Origin: Defluviitaleaceae bacterium
GTDB taxonomy: Bacteria > Bacillota > Clostridia > Lachnospirales > WRAX01
Direction: 5' to 3'
DNA length: 42,735 bases
NCBI GenBank assembly: GCA_009785555.1
Contig: WQWB01000008.1
Location: 1 to 42,735 of the forward strand
Below, piece after piece: positions 9,844-19,388 of the stretch (the stretch's first letter is position 1; every line of letters starts with the position of its first letter). The position numbers and the translations under genes were made by a program. The notes beneath the pieces were generated by a model that was given only the letters and a program-made list of their open reading frames with translations, was not told where the DNA came from and made no database searches.

Positions 9844-11166
9844 TTAGGAAAACAAAACCTCTCTGATTATCTCGCAAACCGTGGGGTGAGGGAAAACGAC
9901 TTGTTTGTAATAGTCCACGTTCCTGCGTGATTCTATCATCATTACGCATATCTGCACAATCTCCGACGCGTAATTGCCGATTATGTGTGCGCCGATAAGC
10001 CGATTGGTCGATTTTTCCATAATCAGCTTGCATAGGCCGTCGGCTCGGTCGGTTTCCGCGACGAATCGGCCGCTGTAGCGCATGGATAACTTTTTGACGG
10101 TTGTGTCGATACCTTTTGCTGCAGCAGACTCCTCCGTCTCGCCAACCCCAGCAACTTCCGGGCTTGTGTAGATAACGGCGGGGATAGCGTCGTACCGCAT
10201 TTCATCCTTAACGCCAAGGATGTGGTTGATGGCAACCTCCGCCTCACGGTACGCTGTATGGGCAAGCATTGATTTGCCGTTGACGTCACCAGCGGCATAT
10301 ATGCCGGGTACGTTTGTGCGTGAGTTGGTGTCCGTAACAACAGCTCCGCGCTCCATGTGTACGTTAAGGCTTTCCAGGCCAAAGCCGGCAGAGACAGGTT
10401 TGCGGCCTATAGCTAAAAGAATCTTATCCGCGTTTATTTCGTCTATGTGTTCTATTTTTGTGTTTAACATGAATTTAATACCTTTTGCCGCAAGCTCCTT
10501 TTGTAACATATCGGCAATTTCGGTATCTAGATAGCCGCCGATGTGGCTTTGCATTTCAATAACCGTAACGCTTACGCCGATCGCGGCGAAGTACGCGGCC
10601 ATTTCAAGCCCAATAACGCCGCCGCCGATGACGGCAAGGGTTTTCGGCGGTTCCGCCAAATCCAAAATCTCGCGGCTGGTAAGTATGAGCCCACTTTCAA
10701 GCCCCTCTTTAAGGCCGGGGATTGGTAAGATAAGCACTTCTGAACCCGTCGCGACAAGGATGTTTCTGCCGGAGTACGTAGCCCCGTCCGCACTTACGGA
10801 AAAGTCACCGGCTGTCCCGCCGATAATTTCCGCCGTATGAGCGACAACCGTGACTCCAGCGCCTTTCATCTTCGCAGAAACTCCGGCGACAAGAGTACGT
10901 ACGATCTTTGTCTTGCGCTTTATTACGGCTTGATGGTTAAACTTAACGCCATCGGACGAAACACCGAATGCCTCGCCGTTTTGGGCCTGGGTATATAGCT
11001 TTGAAGAGTGCAGCAGCGTTTTTGTTGGTATGCAGCCTTCATTAAGGCATACGCCGCCGAGGGCTTTCTTTTCAAACAACAGGACGGACAGGCCGCCTTC
11101 CGCCGCGCGTTCCGCCGCCAAATAACCAGCTGGACCGCCGCCGATAATTATGAGGTCATATGTCAT
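9844..11166 (-). CDS. lpdA: Dihydrolipoyl dehydrogenase (E3)
   Basis: GGGPAGYLAAERAAEGG, redox motif GGVCLNEGCIPTKTLL, AIGRKP, C-terminal HPTVCEIIRE. Confidence 0.93.
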   Translation of the reverse strand: MTYDLIIIGGGPAGYLAAERAAEGGLSVLLFEKKALGGVCLNEGCIPTKTLLHSSKLYTQAQNGEAFGVSSDGVKFNHQAVIKRKTKIVRTLVAGVSAKMKGAGVTVVAHTAEIIGGTAGDFSVSADGATYSGRNILVATGSEVLILPIPGLKEGLESGLILTSREILDLAEPPKTLAVIGGGVIGLEMAAYFAAIGVSVTVIEMQSHIGGYLDTEIADMLQKELAAKGIKFMLNTKIEHIDEINADKILLAIGRKPVSAGFGLESLNVHMERGAVVTDTNSRTNVPGIYAAGDVNGKSMLAHTAYREAEVAINHILGVKDEMRYDAIPAVIYTSPEVAGVGETEESAAAKGIDTTVKKLSMRYSGRFVAETDRADGLCKLIMEKSTNRLIGAHIIGNYASEIVQICVMMIESRRNVDYYKQVVFPHPTVCEIIREVLFS

Positions 11167-11210
11167 ATAAATTATCTCCTAGTTTTGCCTTGTTCGTATT
11201 TTCGTGGTTA

Positions 11211-12497
11211 TTATAACGCCAACAACAAGCCAAACATCTCCAAATTACGGCATAAGTCTGCCGCGAAGCGTGATGCCGGCGCACCATCTACGGCGCGGTG
11301 GTCGTAAGTTATGGATAACCCCATAGACTTGTACAGCTCAAAACTACCGCATCCGCAACTATCCACGCTTTTGGCTGGGCGTATTTTGTCCGTAAGGCCA
11401 CAAACGCCTAAAATAGCGGTTTGCGGCGGGTTTACGATCGGCGTAAACATTTCCACGCCCGTATTACCTAAATTAGAAACCGTAAAGGTTGCGCCTTGCA
11501 GTAAATCCGGGTTGATCGTACCGTTTTTGGCCATTTCACCAAGCAGCTTTACTTCAGACGATATTTGCGATAAAGATTTCGTATCGGCGTTAAAGATTGT
11601 CGGCACGATGAGGCCGCGCGGCGTGTCCATCGCGATGCCGAGGTTGACGGCGGCGAACTTGCGGATAAATAAGTTATCGCCCTCGCCAAGTACGTGCGCG
11701 TTAAGTTCCGTATGGTTCTTAAGCGTTCTGGATACGGCAAAGAGTACTATATCGTTAAGCGTAACACTGGCAAGGCCTGAAACTGTGCCGTTTTCTTTAA
11801 GCAGCTTGCGGTAGGATAAAATCTCCGTAGCGTCAAAGCTATGGTGGTGCGTAAGCTGGGCAAGCTCGGCAAGAGACTTCGTCATCCCCTGCGATATGCG
11901 CTTTCGGATGAGGGTGAACTTTTCGTCGGTATACTTAACCGCCGGAGCGTGGGTAACGTTTTGTTCGGTTGCCGGTATATTTTGAATAACGTCTTGTGTT
12001 TTGGTTTCAGGTTTTTGGTCGCTGGTTTCGGCATTTCTGATATCTCTTTCGATAATACGCCCATTTGGACCGGTACCTTGGGTGGCTTGCGCATCAATAT
12101 CAAGCTTGTGCGCCAAGGTTTTCGCACGTGGTGAGATGCCGACTGACCCGAGCGGCGAAGGGGTAGCTGGTGGAATAGGGGTATCTGACATTATGGGGCT
12201 TTGTGCGGTTGTGTAGGCCTTAGATGCGGCATCACGTACTACGACCGTTGGGGTGCCGCCTTCTTCACCGATTTCGCACACATTTTCTAGGCACGGCACT
12301 TCATCCCCGCTTTCATAAAATATTTGAAGCAACGTTCCGGCTGCGGTAGACTCGCACTCAAATGCGGCCTTGTCCGTCTCATAATCGAAAAGGATATCAC
12401 CAATGGCAACGGCGTCGCCAACGTTTTTGCGCCATGTGCCTATTATACAGCTTTCTACGGATATACCAGCCTTGGGCATGATAACGAAATTAGACAT
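11211..12497 (-). CDS. Dihydrolipoamide acyltransferase (E2)
   Basis: Lipoyl domain with DYETDKAAFE, E3-binding domain ISPRAKTLAHKLDIDAQATQGTGPNGRIIERDI, catalytic TYDHRAVDGAPASRF. Start at 12497 (MSNFVIMPKAGISV) has SD GGAGGTTC; the 28-aa upstream extension in the track is unlikely. Confidence 0.92.
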   Translation of the reverse strand: MSNFVIMPKAGISVESCIIGTWRKNVGDAVAIGDILFDYETDKAAFECESTAAGTLLQIFYESGDEVPCLENVCEIGEEGGTPTVVVRDAASKAYTTAQSPIMSDTPIPPATPSPLGSVGISPRAKTLAHKLDIDAQATQGTGPNGRIIERDIRNAETSDQKPETKTQDVIQNIPATEQNVTHAPAVKYTDEKFTLIRKRISQGMTKSLAELAQLTHHHSFDATEILSYRKLLKENGTVSGLASVTLNDIVLFAVSRTLKNHTELNAHVLGEGDNLFIRKFAAVNLGIAMDTPRGLIVPTIFNADTKSLSQISSEVKLLGEMAKNGTINPDLLQGATFTVSNLGNTGVEMFTPIVNPPQTAILGVCGLTDKIRPAKSVDSCGCGSFELYKSMGLSITYDHRAVDGAPASRFAADLCRNLEMFGLLLAL

Positions 12498-12591
12498 ATA
12501 AAAGAACCTCCAAATAGATGCTCTTCTCATTATATAACATTTTCGCGGAAACCACAAGAAAAAAATGTAAAAGAATTTCAAAAAAGACTAT

Positions 12592-12620
12592 TTGACATGG
12601 ATGGCAAAAAATGTTAATAT
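12592..12620 (+). promoter_or_regulatory. Sigma-A-type promoter upstream of the membrane protein gene
   Basis: TTGACA - 17 nt - TAATAT on the plus strand, 43 nt before the ATG. Confidence 0.75.
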
Positions 12621-12662
12621 TTATAGTAATTAAATAGAGGTTATATAGATTGGCGAACTTGT

Positions 12663-13649
12663 ATGAATTATTTTTTTGGATTTTTACCTACTGTGGAACA
12701 GGGCATTGAGTTTTTTTATAACATAAACCACTTGGTTTTTTTATTTCTTATGCTTGGTGCGTTTGCCGCTCTTTATTTTGGCTTAAACAGTACAAATGAC
12801 AAAAAAACGCGGCGCAGTATGCTTGTGCTGGGCTTGTGTTTCTACGCGCTTGAAGCTGGGCGCATAGCCTGGATCGCGGGGGAAAATGCCCACGCCGGCT
12901 ATGCGTTTGATTTTGGTTTTTGGATAGGCATCATACCGTTTTCATACTGCGGTACGATGAGCCTAGCATCCGGTACGATATTGATAATATCAGCATTTAA
13001 GAAGAATTGCCAAACTTTCACCATGCAGATTTTTTACAACATCCTCTTTGGGTTGGGCATGCTTGGCGGGCTTATAACCTTTTCCGCACCAGGCATTTTT
13101 GACGAAAGGTTCTCTTTTATGCACTTCCGTAATGTCCAAACGATAACCGTTCATTTACTCCTAATCTTTGCGCCGATATACCTTATTAAAACCGGGAGGA
13201 TGAAGATTCGCCTCCGTAATATATGGATGGCGATGTGCGGCTTTCTTGGCACTGCGTCGGTGATGATGGCGGCGTCGCAGCTTAGCGGCGTAAACCGCGG
13301 CTGGGCGTTGTATGTCGACGAAATGGTGGAGTTTGCCAATATCTATATCCCATTTCCGTGGCATTTACCTGTAATATTTCTTGGGTTATTTGTTATACCT
13401 ACAAAATTCTATATAGCGGCGGAAATCCGCTATAGAAAAAAGCGTAAAAATATAAATGACATAAATCCATATGCCGTACACATTCCGACGGTTATGTCCG
13501 GCCTGCTTTTGACGACGGCTGGTATCGTATTAATACCTCTTGCGTTTCAGGAGAGTCCGATAATGAACTGGTGGGCGTTGTTGTGCCTTGTACCGTTATG
13601 TGTGCTGATAGGCAGCGTTGTGGCCGCGCGGTTTATAGGTAAAAATTAA
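12663..13649 (+). CDS. Integral membrane protein, YwaF-like
   Basis: Multi-TM ORF with GFWIGIIPFSYCGTMSLASG and PFPWHLPVIFLGL; family assigned by overall look only. Confidence 0.6.
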   Translation: MNYFFGFLPTVEQGIEFFYNINHLVFLFLMLGAFAALYFGLNSTNDKKTRRSMLVLGLCFYALEAGRIAWIAGENAHAGYAFDFGFWIGIIPFSYCGTMSLASGTILIISAFKKNCQTFTMQIFYNILFGLGMLGGLITFSAPGIFDERFSFMHFRNVQTITVHLLLIFAPIYLIKTGRMKIRLRNIWMAMCGFLGTASVMMAASQLSGVNRGWALYVDEMVEFANIYIPFPWHLPVIFLGLFVIPTKFYIAAEIRYRKKRKNINDINPYAVHIPTVMSGLLLTTAGIVLIPLAFQESPIMNWWALLCLVPLCVLIGSVVAARFIGKN

Positions 13650-13654
13650 GTAAA

Positions 13655-13701
13655 CCACGAAATATACGTAAAGTATTAAACTTATTCCGTGTATTTCGTG
13701 G
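13655..13701. terminator. Hairpin between convergent genes (candidate bidirectional terminator)
   Basis: CCACGAAATATACG / CGTGTATTTCGTGG, 14-bp arms with one mismatch, between the stop at 13649 and the murA stop at 13723. Confidence 0.5.
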
Positions 13702-13722
13702 CTATAGAATATCAGAATAAAA

Positions 13723-14985
13723 TTACGGTTCCAAAGAAATCTCCGCTCCAAGCCAGGACAGTGCAGCCTCTATACTTTCATATCCGCGTTCAACGTGTTC
13801 GGAGTTATTTACGATGGTTTCGCCGCTTGCTGCAAGCCCGGCCAAGATAAGTGCTGCGCCACCGCGCAAGTCTGGAGCGGCAACTGTTGCACCGCGTAAA
13901 CGTGCCATGCCTTTGACGGTTACTTCATCACCGGTGACTTTGATATTTGCCCCCATTTTGGTAAGTTCCGCAAAGTGCTTGTCACGGCTTTCAAAGATGG
14001 TTTCGCGTATAATGCATTCGCCGTCGGCTATGCACTGCATTGCCGCAAACTGAGCCTGCATATCCGTTGGGAAGCCTGGGTATACGTCTGTCGTTAGGTT
14101 TTTTAGGGATTTAAGACGGTCCGGTGACGCAATCCATACGTAGCCGTTGCCATGTTTAATACGGCAGCCAGCATCACGCAGCATATTTAAGGTTGCTGTC
14201 ATATGTGTCGGTATAACGTCGTTAAGGAGGATATCTCCGCCTGTCATAGCCACGGCGCAAAGGTACGTTCCGGCGACAATGCGGTCTGGGATGATCCTGT
14301 GGTTCACACTGCCTAAACCTTTAACACCGGTTACAACGATTTCACCTGTCCCCGCGCCAATTACCTTTGCGCCGGATTTATTAAGGAAATCCGCCAAATC
14401 AACGATTTCCGGCTCTTTCGCCGCATTCGTTATGGTCGTTATACCATCTGCGAGGACGGCGGCGAGCATGATGTTCTCCGTTGCGCCGACGGATGGTGTT
14501 TTAAGCGTTATATCCGCTCCGCTGAGCCTTTTGTTAGGCACATGGCAGATAATGGTGCCGCGTTCTTCGTTCTCCTCGACGACCGCACCCATTTTGCGGA
14601 AAGCGTCTAAGTGGTAGTCGATTTTCCGTGCGCCAAGCTTGCACCCGCCGGGAAGGCCTATCTCAGCTTCGCCGAACCGGCCAAGCATAGACCCTAAAAA
14701 CAGTATGGATGAGCGCATTTTACCCACATGCTTTGTGGGTACGGTGGTTTTATCGGCTTTTACCGAGTTAATCTTGACCTTGCTTCCATCATATCCAACT
14801 ATACAGCCAAGCTGTTCCAAAATATCCAGAGAAAGCGTAACATCGCTTAGGTTAGGTACATTAGTTAAAATACTTTCATCACATAATACGGATGCGGCTA
14901 AAATAGGCAATACGGCGTTTTTCGCGCCGCCGGGGTTTATATGCCCAGCAAGCGTTCTGCCGCCTTTTATGCGATAATTACCCAT
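13723..14985 (-). CDS. murA: UDP-N-acetylglucosamine 1-carboxyvinyltransferase
   Basis: MGNYRIKGGRTLAGHINPGGAKNAVLPILAAS, PGGCKLGARKIDYHLDAF (active-site Cys), DMQAQFAA. Confidence 0.95.
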   Translation of the reverse strand: MGNYRIKGGRTLAGHINPGGAKNAVLPILAASVLCDESILTNVPNLSDVTLSLDILEQLGCIVGYDGSKVKINSVKADKTTVPTKHVGKMRSSILFLGSMLGRFGEAEIGLPGGCKLGARKIDYHLDAFRKMGAVVEENEERGTIICHVPNKRLSGADITLKTPSVGATENIMLAAVLADGITTITNAAKEPEIVDLADFLNKSGAKVIGAGTGEIVVTGVKGLGSVNHRIIPDRIVAGTYLCAVAMTGGDILLNDVIPTHMTATLNMLRDAGCRIKHGNGYVWIASPDRLKSLKNLTTDVYPGFPTDMQAQFAAMQCIADGECIIRETIFESRDKHFAELTKMGANIKVTGDEVTVKGMARLRGATVAAPDLRGGAALILAGLAASGETIVNNSEHVERGYESIEAALSWLGAEISLEP

Positions 14986-15042
14986 ACCTCAATCCCCCCG
15001 CCGGTTTTTGTTATAATATGCGGAGTAATTTTCGTTCGTAAC

Positions 15043-15071
15043 TTGACCTTGGAGGAATGTTTTGGTAGAAT
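15043..15071 (+). promoter_or_regulatory. Candidate promoter reading into an ORF-free intergenic region
   Basis: TTGACC - 17 nt - TAGAAT on the plus strand. Confidence 0.35.
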
Positions 15072-15249
15072 GGTATAGCATAATGAAGTTAAAAATACCA
15101 TTTAATGAGCGGATAAGTTTGAATGGTGGCGTATTTTATCCGAGAATTTAGCGGCAGTTTAGTCTGCACATAGATATATCATGAATAAGATGGGTTATCC
15201 AACATGGATGTATATATTCCATATAATTTCAATGAAGCTTCTTAAAAGG

Positions 15250-15660
15250 TTATAACACTGCCACAACCATACCGTGCGCCGCCTCAAACAGAAGCCCGGC
15301 CGCAAACCACGCCGGCGCATAGTCCAGCCGTATAACGCCCATGACGTTCATCCTGGCATTGGAATAATCCCACGGGCAGGCGTTAAAACTTCGAAGGCCA
15401 AGCCCAGTTGCAAATTCTACGGCGAAAATTATCACGACGTAGATTAATCCGCGTAAAATTAACGGAAATGCGGATAATAACGTAAATACTGGACCGAAAA
15501 ACGCCGCCGAGCCATAGATGAAGAACATCCATACGCCCGTCGTCGCCTTCATGCTGAAATCGCCGCGGAAGAGTGAACCTAGCCCTGTCCACAGGATTTC
15601 TAAGCACCAGCCCAATATACCGAATATAAGGAAACTAAAAAGTAATGTAGTCATATCCAT
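15250..15660 (-). CDS. Small integral membrane protein, putative ABC-transporter-permease (CmpB-like) family
   Basis: MTTLLFSFLIFGILGWCLEILWTGL...FFIYGSAAFFGPVF...ACPWDYS. Start placed near 15660 because the longer track ORF would run into the divergent mntP. Confidence 0.65.
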   Translation of the reverse strand: MDMTTLLFSFLIFGILGWCLEILWTGLGSLFRGDFSMKATTGVWMFFIYGSAAFFGPVFTLLSAFPLILRGLIYVVIIFAVEFATGLGLRSFNACPWDYSNARMNVMGVIRLDYAPAWFAAGLLFEAAHGMVVAVL

Positions 15661-15690
15661 ATTATTTGTACAATAGATTGGTTTATACGG

Positions 15691-16236
15691 ATGAATTTTT
15701 TTGAGCTTGTTATACTCTCTGCAGGGCTTGCGATGGATGCCATGGCCGTTGCGGTGTGCGTAGGCATGGCAGTTTCTGGGTTTCAAATAAAAACAGCTTT
15801 GCGGGTTGGGTTGTGGTTTGGCGTATTCCAGGCGGGGATGCCGGTACTTGGGTATTTTGTTGGCGGCCTCTTTTCCGATTTCGTTAGCGATTACGCGGGG
15901 TATGTTGCTTTTGGCTTATTGGCGTTTCTTGGCATTAAAATGCTGTGGGATGGAGTAAAATCCGATTCTTGCCCTATGGATGCGGACGTATCTGCGGCAA
16001 AACTGTTTCCACTCGCTGTGGCAACCAGTGTGGACGCATTGGCCGTTGGAGTAAGTTTTGCCGTATTATCGGTAAGTCCGTATATTGCGGCGCTTTTGAT
16101 TGGGTTGGTTACGGTTGCCTTATCGGCGGCTGGGGTTTTTATCGGCGGCCTGGCTGGGCGTAAATTTGACAGGTGGGCGCGTATTTTCGGCGGCGTTGTG
16201 TTGATTGCTTTAGGTTTCAGGATTTTATTTACTTAA
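15691..16236 (+). CDS. mntP: Manganese efflux pump MntP
   Basis: AGLAMDAMAVAVCVGM and ATSVDALAVGVSF repeats, ~181 aa, 6 TM segments. Confidence 0.92.
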   Translation: MNFFELVILSAGLAMDAMAVAVCVGMAVSGFQIKTALRVGLWFGVFQAGMPVLGYFVGGLFSDFVSDYAGYVAFGLLAFLGIKMLWDGVKSDSCPMDADVSAAKLFPLAVATSVDALAVGVSFAVLSVSPYIAALLIGLVTVALSAAGVFIGGLAGRKFDRWARIFGGVVLIALGFRILFT

Positions 16237-16416
16237 TAGAGCAAAGTGAAGAAAGCCATGCGAAAGATAAAACCATCAAATAAAAAGATTTATGAATTCT
16301 GAAGATAGAAATTGGTTCGGAACGGTTTAAAAAACAAATAAGAGCTGTATTGCAAAAATGAATGTTGATATAAGAGTTGTGTTAAGAAGGGAATATACCT
16401 GAGCGTTCAAATGATA

Positions 16417-17502
16417 TCAGTTACGGTATGTTGTACCAAGGCAATATACAATGCGGTTGGGTTTTTGGTTTTCAAATTCAGTATCGGTCACGTTAAAGCC
16501 TGCCTTTAATAGTGTTTTGTGCGACGCATTATTTTCTTGGTTAACTGAGGCGTAAACGTTGGTAATGTCATGTGTATTTTTGCACCATACCATAAATGCC
16601 TGCACCGCCTCAGTTGCATAGCTACGCCCCCTGAAGTCTTTATTTATAGCATAGCAAATTTCATAGGCTTTTCCTATGCCCTTTAAATCAGCTTCACCAA
16701 TGCCGATATGGCCGATTAGTGTGTTTGTATCCGTTCTTACGATTGCAAAGTGGCAGGGCATCCGCAAACTGTCATAATTATCTATAAAGGATTTTATTTC
16801 CTCACGTGCGTCATCTTCGCTTATATGAGAATGATCAGACATATAGGCTTTTATCTGTTCATCTTGGTTGTTTAAAAAATATTGCGGTGTGTCATCTAAA
16901 TTAAATTCGCGTATTGTAAGGTTTTTAGTACGAATTAATGCTGGCTCACAAATGATTTGGCTAGATAGGCCTGGATCTGTAAATGCCGCAAGGCTCTCTA
17001 CCCCAAAACGGCGTAAAAATTCCTCTGTTGTCTCAAAAAGAATGGGCCTGCCCGGCGTGTCCTGTCGGCCGCACTCTTGTATGAGACCGAGGTCAACAAG
17101 CGATTTCACGGCATGTTCGGCGGAAAGGCCGCGGATCTCTTCTATCGCCGGTTTTGTTATGGGTTGTTTAAAAGCGATAATCGCAAGTGTTTCTAAAAGG
17201 GTAGGGGAGAGGTTCTTTTTCTCGGGTAGCCGCATTAAGGCGTTTACCGGCTCGTAAAACATTGGGTTTGTACGCATTTGGAACTTATTTTCAAGGCGGA
17301 TAATTTCGATACCCTTACCCACGTTATATTCGTTTATCAATTCACCTAAATAAAATTCAGTATCATCCTCGGAAATGCCTACGGCAGAAGCGAGTTTTTC
17401 AACATCCATGGCGTCGCCGCAAGCAAACAAAAGCGCTTCGAGTGCGCCTTTTATGTATTTCCCGTCAAAAAGACCGTGCGTAATGAAATTTATATTATCC
17501 AT
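16417..17502 (-). CDS. scpB: Segregation and condensation protein B fused to a C-terminal GNAT acetyltransferase domain
   Basis: ALEALLFACGDAMDVEKLA, TLAIIAFKQPITKPAIEEIRG, GRPILFETTEEFLRRFGVESL (ScpB), followed in the same frame by TKNLTIREFNLDD...FRGRSYATEAVQAF...NNASHKTLLKAGF (GNAT). Confidence 0.9.
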   Translation of the reverse strand: MDNINFITHGLFDGKYIKGALEALLFACGDAMDVEKLASAVGISEDDTEFYLGELINEYNVGKGIEIIRLENKFQMRTNPMFYEPVNALMRLPEKKNLSPTLLETLAIIAFKQPITKPAIEEIRGLSAEHAVKSLVDLGLIQECGRQDTPGRPILFETTEEFLRRFGVESLAAFTDPGLSSQIICEPALIRTKNLTIREFNLDDTPQYFLNNQDEQIKAYMSDHSHISEDDAREEIKSFIDNYDSLRMPCHFAIVRTDTNTLIGHIGIGEADLKGIGKAYEICYAINKDFRGRSYATEAVQAFMVWCKNTHDITNVYASVNQENNASHKTLLKAGFNVTDTEFENQKPNRIVYCLGTTYRN

Positions 17503-18068
17503 TGCATCTTTTCATATTTTCCTATAAATTCTTCTTTTGTTATAATAAATGTCAGCGCGTCGTATCGCTCACCATTTAAACGGCGGATACCACGGATGCG
17601 TCCGATTTCTTCAAAGCCTATAGCTTCGGCAAGTTTTATCATCCTATAGTTACCCGACCAGGTTTGCGTGTATAGTTCGCTTATATCTGCTCTGTCAAAT
17701 AAATAAGACATATAGAGAATCAGAGCGGTTTTGCCGTAACCTTTGCCTCGTGCGGCCTGTGGCGGTATGTTTATGCCAACGGCGACCACACCGTCATCAA
17801 CACCATTGATGCGATAACAAGATACCCAGCCGACATGGCCGTCCGGCGTATCAATTTCCATGGGGGAATGATATTTTGGCGCGGTAAGTATGTTTTTGGC
17901 CAATAATTTGCCGCGCCACTCCAGTTGCGTTATTACATCGTCCTCTCCCCACAGTTCCCACGGCGCATCCCACTCACTCCATTCAGTGTCGACAGTAAAC
18001 CAGCGGATAACGTCGCTGAAGTCAGATTCACTAAACGGTCTAAGCGTTACGTTTTTGTATGAGATCAT
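17490..18068 (-). CDS. GNAT family N-acetyltransferase
   Basis: VTLRPFSESDFSDVIRWF, RGKGYGKTAL, MIKLAEAIGFEEIGRIRG. Start at 18068 forms an ATGA overlap with the upstream stop. Confidence 0.85.
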   Translation of the reverse strand: MISYKNVTLRPFSESDFSDVIRWFTVDTEWSEWDAPWELWGEDDVITQLEWRGKLLAKNILTAPKYHSPMEIDTPDGHVGWVSCYRINGVDDGVVAVGINIPPQAARGKGYGKTALILYMSYLFDRADISELYTQTWSGNYRMIKLAEAIGFEEIGRIRGIRRLNGERYDALTFIITKEEFIGKYEKMQWII

Positions 18069-18628
18069 GTTGGCTGATTTCCTTTCTTGGTATAGATCCA
18101 ATTAACCAGCTTAATCGTGCCGAAAGCGAAGGCAGAGCCTGTAAATAGCGCAACGGCAACATCCGTTACGAAGTGCATGTACAGGTAAACCCGCGAAAAG
18201 GCGATTAATGCGGCGAAAACATAAGCGATGATACCCAGCCTCCAATTATAGTAGGCTATTACTAGCGCGGCTGCGAAAGACAGGCTGGCGTGCCCGGAAG
18301 GCATGGAATACCCCATATTTGCGCGCCTTTCCACAAGCAGTTGGATGTAAGGGTTTAAGTCCGTTGGGCGCGGGCGGCGAAAAATGTTTTTAAGAATCAA
18401 CTCGTTGCCGATAATTACGATTACCTGCGATAGAAGCAACGTTATGCCAGCGCGCCTGCATTTAACGAATAAGACCAATATAATGCCTAAAGCAAGCCAT
18501 ATTAAGCCTGCATGCGCAAAATATGTGAACGTTGCCATGAAATTATCCAACCATATCGGGCGTTGGAATCTTTGGACGGCATCAACGACCCTAATATCCC
18601 ATTCATGAATTGATGCGAACATTTTCAA
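18065..18628 (-). CDS. PAP2-family phosphatase (undecaprenyl-diphosphatase-like)
   Basis: KNIFRRPRP, YSMPSGHASLSFA, SRVYLYMHFVTDV: the three PAP2 motifs. Confidence 0.9.
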   Translation of the reverse strand: MKMFASIHEWDIRVVDAVQRFQRPIWLDNFMATFTYFAHAGLIWLALGIILVLFVKCRRAGITLLLSQVIVIIGNELILKNIFRRPRPTDLNPYIQLLVERRANMGYSMPSGHASLSFAAALVIAYYNWRLGIIAYVFAALIAFSRVYLYMHFVTDVAVALFTGSAFAFGTIKLVNWIYTKKGNQPT

Positions 18629-18634
18629 TTTCTC

Positions 18635-19387
18635 CTATAGGTTAACTAGTTCAATTACGGCAAAAGGGTTTTCTTGCCTAGCGGACACTCGTTGCTGCTT
18701 CATAAGCTCGAGAAGGGCTAGAAAGGTTATAACCACTTCTTCCTTATCAGCTGAGGAGTCAAACAGTTCAAAAAAGGTTGTTCTGCTGTTTTTTAATTTC
18801 TGCGTTATGAACAGCATTCTATCTGTAATTGTATATCTTTCTATATGCAAGGTGCCAAAGCCGGCGCGTTGTTTGTCTACACGGCGTTCTTTACGGTTAA
18901 TGACATCTAAAAACATTTGGTGCAGCTTTTCTGGGGTTATGATACCCGTAATTTGGCGTTGTGGCGGATTTACGGCGGCATGTTCCCAATCTACGGTTTC
19001 GTCCAAACCGCGGTATACGGCTAACGCGCCAAATTGGCCGCTTTCAGCAAGCTCGGCGGCCTTTTCTTTATATAAACGGTACTCCAGAATTTGACGTACC
19101 AAGTCTGCTCGCGGGTCGTCTTCCGATTCGATTTCATCAGCCAACGTTATAGGTAAAGGAAGGAGCATGCGTGCCTTGATGGACAAGAGCGTAGCGGCGA
19201 GGACGAGGAAGCCGCTAAGTTCATCCATATCAAGACCTTCGAGCGATTTTACGTGAATAAGATATTGCTCCGTAATTATCGCGATAGGTATATCAAAAAT
19301 ATCCACTTCATGTTTGGAAATAAGTTGGAGAAGCAAATCCATCGGACCGTTAAAGGTATTTACGTTAACGTTAAATGCTGCGTTCAT
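18635..19387 (-). CDS. scpA: Segregation and condensation protein A
   Basis: NVNTFNGPMDLLLQLISKHEVDIFDIPIAIITEQYL, LVLAATLLSIKARMLLP, FLALLELMKQ. Start at 19387 follows the upstream stop at 19389. Confidence 0.93.
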   Translation of the reverse strand: MNAAFNVNVNTFNGPMDLLLQLISKHEVDIFDIPIAIITEQYLIHVKSLEGLDMDELSGFLVLAATLLSIKARMLLPLPITLADEIESEDDPRADLVRQILEYRLYKEKAAELAESGQFGALAVYRGLDETVDWEHAAVNPPQRQITGIITPEKLHQMFLDVINRKERRVDKQRAGFGTLHIERYTITDRMLFITQKLKNSRTTFFELFDSSADKEEVVITFLALLELMKQQRVSARQENPFAVIELVNL

Positions 19388-19388
19388 T

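Noticed and set aside
15250-15786. Longer 178-aa version of the CmpB-like gene
   Set aside because: Extended N-terminus overlaps divergent mntP and lacks a membrane-protein-like start; a start near 15660 is more plausible.
16237-16416. Possible decayed gene between mntP and scpB
   Set aside because: Short open stretches (e.g. MNSEDRNWFGTV-stop-KTNKSCIAKMNVDIRVVLRREYT) but no recognisable family; not enough to call a pseudogene.
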